The notes under the pieces: generated by a model | What the model was told of the DNA's origin: nothing | What the model saw: only the letters and a program-made list of their open reading frames with translations | Databases searched by the model: none | Shown: in pieces, positions 1 through 12,935 of the stretch | How positions within the stretch are numbered: position 1 is the first letter of the stretch | Layout: each line of letters opens with the position of its first letter | From: Thalassia testudinum | Taxonomy: Eukaryota; Streptophyta; Magnoliopsida; Alismatales; Hydrocharitaceae | Assembly (NCBI GenBank): GCA_037157565.1 | Contig: JAZHRO010000012.1 | Span: 56,845,501 to 56,909,500, forward strand | Direction: 5' to 3' | Length of the DNA: 64,000 nucleotides | Position numbers and translations under genes: made by a program

Positions 1-237
1 TAGAGTTTACATTTAGGTCATTCATGCATCACATTTTATTCTTTAGAAAACTTTTCCGGACCTATTTGTAACCTGCAGGGACTTCTTTGAAAGCACTTAG
101 GGTCCGTTTAGTTACTATTTCTTACCACTTATGGACCTGTTCATAATTTTTGTACCCCTTCGTGAGGGGCCTCTCCCTGCAAATTACCTAAAAGACTCGA
201 GCCACCTGCTGCCCCTCGCACGCACTGTAGCGCTAAT
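1..237 (+). mobile_element. LTR-like element F1, 5' piece
   Basis: This stretch matches the region near 21710-21960 of element F2 in the same orientation, including the CGCACGCACTGTAGC segment. The match stops near 237 and resumes at about 4917, so R1 appears to have inserted here. The true start of F1 lies outside the window. No coding potential is seen. The family is unknown. Confidence 0.6.
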
Positions 238-2192
238 AACGATGGTTGTTTGATTGTGGATAATGGTAATGAGTTGTTGAGATAATGATATGTTGTAGTA
301 TGTTGTGATTTGAAACACCATGTGTGTCATTGTAGTGAGTTGTATGGGATACCAGTCATTACAACCATTATTATTTACTTATCTAATTTTTACTGATTTT
401 ATTACAGGTCGTTCACTGGGAGACAATTATTGAATTACATCGCTCTTTGATATCAAAATTATCCTCTAATTCCAAAAAAGAAGCTTTACATCTTAATAAA
501 GAATGAATGAATGTGGACATGGTTTGCCACTTACTAAGAATTAATTGTAATGCTTGCAAAAACTAACTATAAACAAGCACCAAACAATTCATCACTATAC
601 TTTAAACTATGTCTTTACAAGTTATAATATTAATAATTACATGAAAGTACACAATCGACTAAGATTATATCGTATATTAACTTAACTTACTAGTCTGATA
701 CCTACAGCAACACATACAATAGTTATAGTGACAGATGTAAGCGTCGCTAGATCCCAGAAAACACTATATACAAACTTAAGGAGGGAAACTGGGGTCTGTA
801 GTGACGATTATGGTGACGTTTTGTTCTGTTAGTAAATGTATGAGTTGATTTACATAAAAGTAATTGGCTATACTACTTATACATATATATATTTATATTT
901 CTCTTGTATGTGTATTTACTTACGTATGTACATCTTCTCTCTCTCTTCTCCTTCACACTAATCTTCATCAGATGTTCTTCTTCTTCTGTGTTTTCATTCT
1001 GCCTTAGTGAATTTAACACGCCGTGGCTGAGAGGCACTTACTATCATCATTAGCTCTCCTTAATTAGTTAAAAATGTGTTTAATTTGCGGGCACGCTTTT
1101 CGAGGGATACACAGCACCCAGAGGGTGAGACCAAACCTCTACTAAGCGCGCCCTAATTCTCATTAGGCCGCTTAATTACATGTTTGATAACTCAGCTCAG
1201 GGCCTTCTCAGCCCACGCACACATGCCTCTCCCCGGGCCCCCGGCCCCACACATCATGCTCAGAATAGGCTCAGTATATGCTTAATGTATGAAGTATATG
1301 TTGTTACGGGCGCCTGGCGCCCGTGACGACTATACAGCCTAAACATGAATTCAATAAATACCGTTGCGCGCGTTTTGCAGCGCACGATGTGGTGCTATTC
1401 GAGCGCCACATTTGCGCTGAAAAACGCATGCAGCTGTGGGCTGAAGGAGATTTTAGCCCTCAATTCCAGGGCATAATTTATTTAAAAATAAAAATAAATT
1501 ATGAAAAATAAAGTATTTACATAATACTATACAATTGTTCAATTAATTTGAAATTTTAATTAAATTTACTATATAAATAAATTCACTAAAGTAGACTATT
1601 TTTACAAACTGATTTTGATGTTTTATTGGTTAATTGCTTATAAATTAGTTACTAAATGGTCTAATTGACCCCATACAGAGTTAGAATACATATATAAGTA
1701 TTTTATAGACATTTTTATTATATTTTTCCAAATTAATGTATGTGTTATTTAGATTTAAATAGCAGTTTTAATTGTTTTGCTTATAAATTAAGTTAAACTT
1801 AATATAATCAGGTATAAATATACTTAAATTAGCTTAAATTACTTAAAGTATATTAGTCTTAGTATACAGGTTCAATTAACTTACTTATAATTGTAAATTA
1901 CTAATTTAACTAATTTAATTTAACATCTTAGCTATAAACTTAATAAATTCATTATTTATTATGTATAAAGGATTAAATTAAGGTAAAAGATTTTATTTAC
2001 TTATAATCTACATATACATAGATATATATACAGTTTTATAGTTTAATTTTCTTAATTATGCTATCTACTGATCTAGTTTGTTTTATAATACATATACATT
2101 AGTTCAATTTATATATAGTTATATAATTATTGTATTTACTGTGTAAACTAGATAAAAACCTAATTTATAGTATTCATTGTATTTACATAGTT

Positions 2193-2330
2193 AGTTATAC
2201 AGTATATATATATATATATACACACTACCTATTTACATATATAGCCGAGTATATAGCTTATGTCTATATAAGTATACTTAATATACAAAGTAATATATAT
2301 GTATATATATATATATATATATTTATTTAT
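2193..2330. repeat. TA-rich microsatellites in R1
   Basis: Two runs of alternating TA, near 2199-2220 and 2297-2322, lie in the AT-rich middle of R1. The open frame spanning them is low complexity and not a gene. Confidence 0.8.
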
Positions 2331-3694
2331 TTTTTATCCTTTTGGGTGTTTCATTTTAATTTTTACTATTACAGATTTGACAGAATTAGGAGAGAAGAAG
2401 GGAAGAGTTGACTGAGGAGAGAAAGAGGCTTGTTTTACTGTCTTTTAAAGTTTTAACCCTTTTTATCATGTTTATGATTGCCTTCTTTCTATATAGCATG
2501 AAATTTAGGATGTGTTTACCCACCTTAATACAGTCCTCAGTTAGGTTTCCAATTTTAAATCATGTTTGGGTGGTTATTTTCAACTAAACTAGCTGACAAC
2601 AATTGAGAAGGATAAGACATGCATTCACAGAAATTAGAGTTCAGTTATTTAAACCAGAAAGTTTGTATATACAGGAAATGAAATACAATCAAATGTCAGC
2701 TATGTTCAAAATAAAGTCTACAGGGTTTTACATTAGAACCTATCTGCTACAACTTAGAGCAATTAGACGATAGCAGCAACATGGACATTTCAGACCCTGC
2801 AGCAGCTCAGATCAAATTCCAAATGGTCTAACTGCTGCTGCAGTTAGTCCATTTGGGATGAAATCTGAGTTGGAGAGAAGAAAAATGTAGCTGCAAGATG
2901 CAGCACTTTGCTGTGACCACTGGGATTAGAATAAAAAATCCAAACTGAAAAAGAAAAACTCTCTCAATCCCCAATCTAACAAGGGTTTCATTTCTCACTA
3001 AAATCACTAAATACCCCAATTCAAAGGCAAAAATCCTTATCGAAAACTTCACTTTAGATTAAATCCACAAATATCATAGATTTAACTCTTCCTAATGCTA
3101 TAGACAGCATGAAGAAAGAATTAATTCAGTCAATTAAAGCCCTTAGTTCAAATCACCAAATAGTCATTCAAAACACACTCATGAATGCAAGATCAGACTT
3201 CAAATCACTACAGTGATTATCCTTAGATTTGACTTGCATTCAATGCATTCAAAAAACTATCAAATTAGATCTATGTATGGCTCTTTTGAGATGACTTTTG
3301 TCACCAGAAAACCTCTCAGATTCCTTGCCAACAATGAATTCAAATCAGACTTCATTCAATTTGTCAGATCAGACAGTAAAACCAAATTGAAGGAAAAATC
3401 CTTGAAATCCAAATTGAGGAGAAATCTGACAAACTGAAAATTTCAACTCAAATCAGGGGCTTTTGTGACCAAGAGTGAGATGAATGGGAAGCCCCTTAAG
3501 TGCTCTTTGATGCCAATTTCAGATCTGAGGTTGAAAGCCAATTAGATCTGAAATTGGGTCAGAGTGTATGGGTGGAAAGTGAGAAACAGGTCGTGGAAAA
3601 TCAGAACTGGATATGAAAGTATGGAGAGGGAGATAATTTGAAAACATGGTTATATGAAATCTTCCCCTTTGATCTGGAATGATCAGAGGAGGTA

Positions 3695-3713
3695 GGGGGG
3701 GGGGGGGGGGGGG
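3695..3713. repeat. poly-G run of 19
   Basis: Nineteen consecutive G on the plus strand inside R1. The aligned part of F1 (about 5560-5580) has a C-rich but interrupted tract, so the pure run is specific to R1 or an assembly artefact. Confidence 0.85.
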
Positions 3714-4916
3714 ATTTAAGCCTAATTCTACTACTACAGCTACTTTATCTTACAGCGAAATTGAACATAAACAATTACATTAATTCTACTCTAAACTACT
3801 TAACTACAGCTAAAACTAATCTGTAGAATTATAAACCTAATCTAACAGGAAGAATGGGACCTATGGGTCCTTAGCTGGTGGCTAAGGAGGAAGAAGGGAG
3901 GAAGATGACTCCAGCGGAGGGAAGAGTCTCCTAGTGAGGCTCCAGGGTCGTCCTCAGGTGCTACGAAGTCCTTAGCGACGAGGAGGTCGAGAGAAGGTGA
4001 TGATTTCACAGCCGGTGGCTGTGAAATCAGAGGTTTGATGGGGATGAGGAACTGGAGTGGACGAATGATCACTAAGAGGTGTAGGAGGGAGCGATCCCCT
4101 GCGCGCGACACCACTGAGGTGCTTAAGTAGCATACACAGTGGCTGAGATCACCGCGTAGGTGAGGATAATCAAGATGCAACCGGCGGTGAGGATGAGAGG
4201 AGCGGAGCGCGCGGCGAGTTATACTCAAAATCTGACCGTCAAATGAGATCTAGGGAGAGGGGTGATCGCACGTGCCGAATCGCGCAAAGCTTCCATTCAA
4301 ATCTTACCGCAGATCAGGATCATGAAGAGAGATGGACGGCTGAGATTGGCCGTGTTCTTCGCGCACTACAGTGCGTGCGAAGAGCAGCAGGCCATTCTCT
4401 GAAATAACGGAAAATTGCAAACAGACCCTTGTACGAAGGGGTAGAAGAATTGCGTGCAGGCCCATAAGTGAAAAGAACTACAACAGGAAGGACCCTGCAG
4501 CCTTTAAAAGGGGTCCCTGTGGCTTACAAGTAGGTCCAAAGGGGAGTTTTTAAGGGCGAGAGTGTAATGCATGAAGGACCTAAGTGTAAACTACCCATTT
4601 CATAACCTAAATGATGTCCAATTGCCTTCAAATTTTTATATGTGCTTAATTGAACATTTAAGACATTGATTATACTTCTGATTTGGCCTTTCAGACTTAT
4701 TTATGTGTTCAATTGATGCATGGATCATCATTTGTACTTTGCTTTCAGAATAGCTCATTTTGTGACCTAATTATGAAGTGTTAACACAGAGTATAGGTTT
4801 TAGGTCTTTTTCTTTAATTCCCACACTTAACCTTTTTTATCTGTTAATTTGATGTTGTTTTACTTAGCGTCTAGCTTAACTTCATCTTTTTAACCATGAT
4901 GAGTAGCGACTCATCA

Positions 4917-7900
4917 AAGCGAAGAACTTAGGGAATCTCGACTGTCCAATCTCCCTTGATTTTGATCTGCGGCCCGATCTGAATCGAAGCTTCGCGTGAA
5001 GCGGCGTATATGCTCACCCAACTCCCCAGATCCCATCCTACGGTCAGTTTTCAATTTGGCGGCCCGCGCGTTCCTCTCCTCTCATCCTTGCCGCCAGTTC
5101 CATCAACGATTATCTTCACTCACGCGGTGATCTGAGCCACTGAGATTGCTACTTAAGCACCTCAGTGGTCGCGCGCACAAAGGATCGCTCTCTCCTACCT
5201 TCTTAGCGGTCGTTCTTCCACTCCAGCTACCCCTCCCCACCAAATCCCCGATTTCACAGCCACCGGCTGTGAAATCCTCGACTTCTCCCTGACCCTCCTC
5301 GTCGCTAAGAACCTCATAGCACTTGAGGATGACCCTGAAGCTTCACTAGAAGGCTTTTCCCTCCGCTGGAGCTCACCTCCCTCCCTTCTTCCTCAGCCAC
5401 CGGCTAAGGACCCATAGGTCGCATTCTTCTTGTTGGAATAGTTTTATTGCTTTGTAGTTAGCTGTAACAATAGTGAAGTAGATTAGCAGTAGAATTAGTG
5501 TAAATTTTAGTGATTAACTTTGTTGTTTTGTTAGTTTAGCAGTAGGAGTAGAATTAGAGTAAATTCCCCCTCCCACCTCCTCTAATCTTTCCAGATCAGA
5601 GGGGACAGTTTCACATAGCCATTGATCATGAATTTTCTCCCTCTTCATGTTTTCCATTTCACTTTTGATTCCCGTGATTTATTTCTCGCAATGTCACCCA
5701 CTCATTAGACCTAATTTTAGATATGATTTTCTTCTGATATCAGATCTGAAATTAGAGTCAAAGATCATGTTAGGGGCTTCTCACTCATTCCATTTTACTC
5801 ACAAAAGCCCCTGATTTGAGCTTAAAAGAGAATTGGTTTGCTGGATTGATATTGAATTTGGATTGTAATGAAGTTCATTCATTTGGGCTTTGAACGTTTG
5901 TTCTAGCAGACTGAGGATTTTAATCTTGATTCACTACTTGGCAAGGAATCTGAGGTGATTTTGAAGTCAAAATTCACCTTAGAAGAGCCATGATCTTAAC
6001 TGGATACTTGTGAGGTTTTAAATGTCCTGAATGCATGGTTGAGTCAATGAAAAATCACTTACTGGATTTGAGACTCTACTTTGCATCCTCTAGTTGATTT
6101 TGAAAAGTAAATCTGTTTTCCTAACCTAAGGAATTCTCCATATTCCTTAAGGTTCCAAAATTCCGGGATTGGAATGTTTGGTTTAAATTGACTGATTTGA
6201 TTCTTTCTACATGATGTCTATAGCATTAGAAAGAATTAGATCAGCTGCTCTTTTAACACTAATTTGATCAGATGTTACTGACAAGGGATTTTGGTTTTGA
6301 TTTGTATTCCTGAGAGGTTTTTCTATGAATTGAAACCCTTGTCAGATTGTGTTGAGTAAATTTCTGATTTATGTGTTTTATGTGTACAAATCCTAGATTT
6401 AGAGCAAAGTGCTGCAATTGCAGCTATGTTTCCCCTCAAGCCCAACTATGTAATTTCTGAAACAACCCTTTAAAATTCCTGATCAAGTTGTCTATAGCCT
6501 GATTTGGAACTAGATTGGTTGATTCAAGTTAATAGGTAGCTGGTTCTGAGTTCTCCCTATTGCAGATCTGGTTCTATGGAAGATGTCTTAACTGCAGCAG
6601 TAGTTAAGACGTCTAAAGTAGAACCCAATCTATTGCAGTGAGAGGAGTTTCAAGAGTTGCTTACTGTTGATTACCCTTCTGCTTAGCTGCTGCAGTTGCT
6701 AGCTTCTTCCTGATGTTTTGGCTAAAATCCTAAGTCTAAATAATCCTGTGGATAGTAGCTTAGGTTTAATTTTGTTAGAATAATTGACCGATGTATAAAG
6801 TGATGTCACTTGTATACAAACTTTCCTATATTGTAATTGATTCTTAATATCCTTTGAATGCTTGTAATGAAATTTTTTTTAATCCTTTGTCAGCTAAATA
6901 GTAAGTCCAACTTTCCACTATACGAAATTAATTGAAATTTATCTTGATTTGCATGCCTAACTGCTTATATCCTTTCCATAGCCTATACTAAACATGTTCA
7001 AGGCAGCTCCCTACCTTTTAGACTTTTAAGTTTCATCCTAAGCCTTTAGGACACTTTAGACACTCCTTTAAAGGCTTAGGATGAGTGAACTTGGGATTTA
7101 AATAAAAATTATAAAAAAAATCTAAAAAAATAAAATAAACCTGTCTGATTGAAGATTAGGTATTTCCCTAAATGCATACCATGTTTCATGGTATTCTGAA
7201 TCCCTAACTTAGTATAATTTGCCAGTTGAAGGTTCTATATACCTTAGAGTTTAATAAAAGAATCTACCCTTAAAAACACCAAAAACATCTCCTTCTTCTC
7301 ATCCATTTCTTTCATTCTCCCCTCCTACCTCCATAACATATATAAAAACCATAAAAAGTGAAAAAACTCTAAAAATAGTAAAAATCCCTTGTATAATATG
7401 TATATAAGTATATATTTAAGTTATATAGTAAGTTCACTTATCTATAATGTAAAGTATACATAGTTATAAGTTAAATAACTTATGTATGTATTGTATTATT
7501 TAAAGTAAATATTTAAGTTAGATTATACTATATATATCTTAATTATACAGCTAATTATTAATTAAACTAATGTATGTCTACAATAAAGCTATATAAGTAA
7601 TAAGTACTATAAATAACCTTATTAAGTTATAAGATTGTATATATGTATTTATATGTATATAATAATCATACTAAACCCTTTACCTTAATTTAATTATACA
7701 TATTAAAAAAAATTAATTTATTATGTTAATAGTTAAGTTATTGGATTAAATTAAAATAAATTAGTAGATTAAGTTAAAACTAAGTTAATTTATATTGTAT
7801 ATGTATACTACTGTATTTTAAGTAAGTTAACCTAATTTAATTATATTTATAATGTACACTACTTAAATTTAATTTAAAAGTACAACAGTCCAAAAAGTTG

Positions 7901-9461
7901 CTATTTAAATGTAAATAAAATATAAATTAAACCTGTAAAATACAATAAAAATGTATATAAAATATTTAGACATGTATACTAATTCTGTATATGGTCAATT
8001 AGACCATATAATAACTAATTTATATGTAATTAAGAAGCAAAAGTTAAAAATAAGTATGTATAAACTGTATACTTTAGCTAATTTATTTATATAGTAAATA
8101 TAATTAAAATTTCAAATTAATTATACAATTGTATAGTACTATATAAATACTTTATTTTCACATAATTTATTTTTAATAACTAATAAATTATGGCCCTCGA
8201 ATTGAGGGCCAAAATCACAAATGTGTGCACAGTCGTTGGAATTCCAACGTTGCACAGGCACTAGAAAAGTGCCACATCGTGCGGTGAGGAGCGCACAGAG
8301 CGCCTTATTATGTTTTTGTTGCATAGGACGATTAGTCGTCACAGGTGTCGGGCGCTTGAACAACCGATCATCCTATTACCATTCTGAGCATGTATTGAGC
8401 ATACGTATGTGGGGTCGGGGGCCTGGGTGTGTGCAGGCTTGTTAGGCCCAAATGTCTGAGCATGAACATGTAATTAGTGGCCTAACTAAGAAATTATGGC
8501 ACGCTTAGTAGAGGTTTAGTCCCATCCTCTGGGTGCCGTGTATCTCTCGAAAAGCGTGCCCGCAAATTAAACAAATTTTTGATTAATTAAGAGCCATAAT
8601 GACACTGTCAAAACACCTAAGTATTAAACACCTAAGTGTCACTGAGAACATAAGAAGAGTGAAATTAAGAGAAGAAAAAGTGGTACTGAGAAGAAGCGAA
8701 GAGTGAAAGAGAGAAGTATGTATATGTATAGTATGTAACAGAGACCCATATAAATAGTATTTGTAAATAAATATGTATAAGATAAATAATGTATATATAT
8801 ATATACGTAGTATAGCTATTTACATATATAAATATATAACTTCATACTTTTACTAACAGTATAGTATTTGTAAATAAAATATCACTGTAGGTAAAATAAT
8901 TGTTGCTAAAGACCCAGGTTTCTTTCTTACGGTTTGTATATAGTTTTTTGGGGTCCAGCGACGTTCATATCTGTCGTTGTAGCTATTATATGTGTTACTG
9001 TATATGTCAGTATAGTAAGTTAAGTTAGTATGCGATGTAATATGCGTTAGTAGTGTATATTTATGTAAGTATTAATAATATAACTTATAAATGGATAGCA
9101 TAGAATATATACATGTATTATTTGATGCTTGTTTGTAAGTAGATTTTTGCAAGCACTTTCATTGACTCTTTTTATACATCATGGAACCTTTAATTCATTC
9201 TTCATAGATTTATTCATTCATTCATTATTGATTGTATATAAAATTAATCATTTTTGGAATTAAAGAATAATTTTGGACCTAGAGAGTGATGTAAATCAAC
9301 AACTGCCTCCCAGTGAACGACCTGGAATAAACCATTAAAAATTAGGTAATTAAATAAAATTGACACGATAACGGTTTGTATTTGTGACACATACTATAAC
9401 AATAACAACATTTCTTTTTTTTTATATATGAACCGTGGTCGAACGAATCAACAACATTACC
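4917..9461 (+). mobile_element. LTR-like element F1, main part
   Basis: Continues the 5' piece at 1-237. It aligns in order with F2 (21950-23527 and 28917-31891) and, inverted, with R1. Shared landmarks are the GC-rich block with a TACTTAAGCACCTCAGTGG core near 5150, a TCTATAGCATTAG segment near 6220, a very AT-rich block (7380-8200), a CGTGCCCGCAAATTAAAC segment near 8555, and the end region with CAGTGAACGACC and ACGATAACGGTTTGTA near 9310-9385. F1 and F2 also share GTGGTCGA shortly before the end. The right end falls in X2 sequence. There is no protein-coding content. It is probably a very long solo LTR or a non-autonomous element, and the lineage is not assigned. Confidence 0.6.
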
Positions 9462-10317
9462 AGATCCGCGGGGGCAGGTCGTGGACGAGGCGTGAGCAAG
9501 TGAGGGCAAGGGACCTCACCCCTGTGTTCTGAGGCAACATAAAGAAAACACAAAAATAATAAAAGGTGCTCACCTATGCTGGGCATTTCCAAGGTGGGAC
9601 TAAAGTACCACCCGCTTATGATGGTGCCCGCAGGAGGAAGGTTTGCGCAATTAGCACAACTGGGGTCCTCGCTCGAGGTCGCGCTCTTGCTGGATGTGTG
9701 CACGCACTCCTTGTGCGTCACCTGAACTTGGAAGCCTGGTGCCTGGGATGAAGCTTGCGAGCTTGCTTTGTCCTCCGTCAATGACGGCGAAGGCTCGAAC
9801 CCTGTCAACAAGAAAACGTCCTTGTGGCCTCATCAAAACACGCTGGGAGCTTCGCCTGAACACAGCGAAGGTGGTACGTTGGTCGACGTGGCGCGAGGTG
9901 GCCTGAGCGTGCGTGCCTAAGTCACCATGCGCGTACGAATATGGGTGTGTTCGGGGGGCATTTTGGGTGTGTGGCGGAGAGATTGGAGTAGGGGGAAATG
10001 ATCAGTGAGTGACGGCAGAGGTTCTGAGGTAGGTGGCAATGCATGTGGCTGTGTGGAATGACGAGTGCCCCTCGCCGGAGGTCAGCTAGAGATGGGGAAG
10101 ATGAGGGTGGACAGTGGCAGTCGAGGGGTGGTTTGTGAAATAAAATGAGGAAAAATAGAAGATAGGGAGAGAGGAACTTAACTGAGGGACTTGGAGCGAA
10201 GGAGGGAGGCGGAGGGCGAGCAGCGCGTATTAGCCGTCGCCGGAGACGAAAGCCTTGAGGTGAGGATGACGGCGACGAGGAAGGGGTCAGAGGGGCGCGC
10301 GCGGGTTCGGTGCGGCG
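9462..10317 (-). mobile_element. LTR-like element X2, inner part
   Basis: On the minus strand this segment aligns with X1 from about 11540 to 12290. Examples are the shared CCCCTCGAC and CTTCYCCATCTC blocks and TTTAGTCCCAC near 9600. It therefore continues the X2 sequence interrupted by X1. F1 cuts it at the left. The open frames here (9422-9811 and others) lack known domains and overlap on both strands, so I do not call a gene. Confidence 0.65.
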
Positions 10318-10322
10318 CAGAC
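10318..10322. repeat. candidate target-site duplication of X1 (left, CAGAC)
   Basis: CAGAC here and AAGAC at 13112-13116 flank X1, with four of five bases equal. The call is supported because X2 sequence resumes on both sides. Confidence 0.5.
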
Positions 10323-11247
10323 GATGAGAACCTCATCATGAACCCTAACTAGCACAATCTAACCTAGATATGCGAGAAAAAGCTCCTACATAACTCAAAG
10401 AAAGGCTTGACTCAGATAATTTTTAGTCTAAGAAGAAAACAAGTCATAAGGGGAAAAATGCAATTTCACCAACACAATCTGCAAACAGGGTAACTCAGGG
10501 TCCAAACATGGGTCAAACTAACCTAATAAGAAGGAAAGTGGGATGATCTGATCCAACAAGGGCTACAGCAACTCCAAGGAATTAAATGACATTCTGTAAC
10601 CCTAAAACAAACCCACTTCAATTCACGAGGTTAGAGGTAGGGTAAAAATCGAATAAACCCTCTAAAATTTATAGAAAAATAATCTCTAGGGTTTAGAACC
10701 TTCAATTTGGCCTTAGAAACCCATTTTGACCTACATTGAGAACCATGCCCAATTAATGATTTAATTTGGATTTTTACGTAAATTGGTCGGTCAAATAAGG
10801 TCTGACCTAGAAATAAAATTCACCATTAAAATCCTTAGGTCTAATTTAGTCATGCATAAAAACTTGAGACTAAGAAGAAATCTTCTTGACTGACTTTGCA
10901 ATTTGGTCCTCATCTATTACTTTTTGACCCTCAACTTTCGAAACCGTTGCATTTTGGCCCCTAGTTTATTTGTCGTTCTTTGCGTTCAGGTCCCTCCTGC
11001 AAGTCTCTGCGCAGCGCCATGCTCCGACGACTTTGCCCGGAGCATGGCGCCGCGCAGGGTGAGGGAGGTGTTCTGCATATTGAACCCGGTGTTCCCTGCG
11101 ACGTCTGCTGTCGCAGGGACACCACCATGCCATCTGTCGACGCCCACACCTTCCGTGCGAACATGCGGAAGGCATGGGTCACACTTCCAACCATTCTCCG
11201 GCGAGGGAGGCACGTCGCCTCCCTGTGCCCACCCCTCCGCCACTGCC

Positions 11248-11255
11248 TTTATAAA
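11248..11255 (+). promoter_or_regulatory. TATA box of X1
   Basis: TTTATAAA lies about 925 bp from the element start. X2 has CCTATATAAG about 915 bp from its own start (minus strand), so the spacing is conserved between two independent copies. Confidence 0.6.
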
Positions 11256-12493
11256 GGCCAGCGTTGCCAGCCGATTCTCGCAGCTTGGTCCTGACGGAGA
11301 AAGCCCTAACCCCTCCTCTCTTCCCACTCCGACAGAAACCCACCAGCTCCGGCGGCTCCTCCTCCTCCGTCTCGTCGCTCTGCTGCAATACAAGCAGCAA
11401 AGCCACCTTCGCCTGATCTTCCCGCGTCGCGCTGTACCCAGCGTGCGCCCTCCTGCTCCCTTCCTCACCGCCACCCTCCCCCTCTAGGTGTTTCTTCTCC
11501 GACGACAGTCGGTACGACTGCCGCCCTACTCCGGCCCCCTTCGTCCCTATAGGTAAGTAGCAGTTATTTCCCTTCCTCCCCTCTTTCTTTCCCCCAACTT
11601 AATTTGCTCAATTACCCCTCGACCGCGCCTGACCGCCCTCACCTTCTCCATCTCCGGCCGCTCTTCGGCGAGTTGCCCCCGTCAATCCACCACTCCACAC
11701 AACTCGTCACCTACCCCAAAAGCTCCGCCTCACCTCACCTGACACCCCCCGCCCCTTCACTGCCATTCCACACCTCTACAACACTCCCCCGATCAAACCC
11801 ATTTCTCCGGTTGCAGTCCGACCTAGGGCCGCCGCCAGACACCGTCCCACAACCTGCTACACCCCGCACTACCTTCGCCGTGCCACGGCAAAGGTCCCCC
11901 TGTGGTTTGGTTAGGCCGAGAGGCCCTGTTTGTGTTTGGCAGATCTGCAGCCCCGGCCGCCATTGGAGACAAGGCGAGGAGCTTCCAAGCAAGCTCTAGG
12001 CCCTGAAGCAGCAGGATTCCAGCTGAGGCGAACTGGAGGGACTTGGGCGAAGGCAGGGAGCGGGTCTGCGAAGACAAACGAGGGCGTTGCTGCTGAGGCC
12101 GGGTCGCGCCTTCCTGCGGGTACGCGCGAGCGAGGGACAAAGTTTAGTCCCACATCGTGGGATTTCGAAGCGCCGCACCCATTTAAGTTGATTTTGTGTT
12201 TTCACTTGAGCACCTCAGAACACGGGGTGAGGTCCCCTCGCCCACTCGCCCGCCTTGTTCGCGACCCATGCCACGCAGACCTGGCCGACCCATTTACCCG
12301 GCACTCCTCGCGCACCACCCACGCCGGTGCGCCTGGTCACGGGTACGCTACCCGACCCGATAACCCGACTCTGGGAGAGTTTCCTATGAGCGGTTTACAG
12401 AGAGAGAGAGACGTGCGGGTAGAGGGAAGGGTTGGGTTTTGCTGTGGTTTGTGCAGGGACAGGGTGCGAGGGAAGAAGGTTCACACTTGGCCG

Positions 12494-12935
12494 CAGGAAG
12501 AAGAAGAAGAGGAGCGGAAGAAGAAGAAGAAGCCTTGCAGCTAAGCAAGGCAGAAGACCAAAGAAGAAGAAGCGGGAAGAAGAAGAAGAAGAAAAGAGAG
12601 GGAAGCACTGTAGCAGACCGCCGTTTAAGTCGTCTGACTGAGATATCAGACGACGGATGAAGCTTCAGAGGAGACAAAGAAAAGAAGAAAAAAAAGAAAA
12701 GAAAAGGTTCCGCAGCTGAAAGAAAAGAGAAGAAGGAAGAAAGGAGACAAAGAAAAGAAAGAAGATAAAGAAAAGAAGAAGAACTGAAGAAGAAAGGAAA
12801 TGGAAGACAACCAGAAGAACTGAAGGCAACCAGAAGACCAAGGAAGAAGACCCGAGAAAGAAGAGAAAGAAGAATATAAGCAAAGAGAGAAAGAAGAGCA
12901 GAAGAAAAAGCCAAAAGACACAAATCCATTTCTCC
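12494..12935 (+). repeat. GAA-rich homopurine tract
   Basis: About 440 bp dominated by GAA, GAAAA and AAG, broken by a short mixed segment at 12600-12665. It lies in the transcribed part of X1. The 242-residue minus-strand frame over it is Phe/Leu/Ser low complexity and not a gene. Confidence 0.85.
12629..12654. repeat. perfect 9-bp inverted repeat (GTCGTCTGA / TCAGACGAC)
   Basis: The arms at 12629-12637 and 12646-12654 are separated by eight bases. The arms carry the CAGACG half-site that is also the core of the palindromes in the Tekay and Ty1 LTRs of this window. Confidence 0.7.

Larger units (their letters stand above)
238..4916 (-). mobile_element. LTR-like element R1 (about 4.7 kb), inserted in F1
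   Basis: Read on the minus strand it starts at 4916 with a short hairpin (TGATGAGT, then ACTCATCA) and runs through the same landmarks as F1 and F2. These are a GC-rich promoter-like block near 4100-4300, an AT-rich middle (about 1500-2330), and a terminal region with the inverse of GTCGTTCACTGGGAG near 405-420. There is no gag or pol, so it is LTR-like or a non-autonomous unit. The right flank AAGCGA and left flank AACGA resemble a decayed target duplication, but this is weak. The open frames inside (for example 3842-4228) have no recognisable domain and are treated as chance. Confidence 0.6.

Noticed and set aside
2130..2411. 93-residue frame rich in Tyr and Ile
   Set aside because: It is translated TA microsatellite in R1.
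238..9461. F/R1 units as Helitrons or Mutator-like elements
   Set aside because: No TC...CTAG ends, 9-bp target copies or transposase were found. The TG start and promoter-like layout fit an LTR-like unit better, though proof is lacking.
10903..12544. Several long GC-rich overlapping frames on both strands
   Set aside because: They lie in the LTR-like element X1, overlap in up to five frames and have no recognisable motif. High GC alone makes stops rare.
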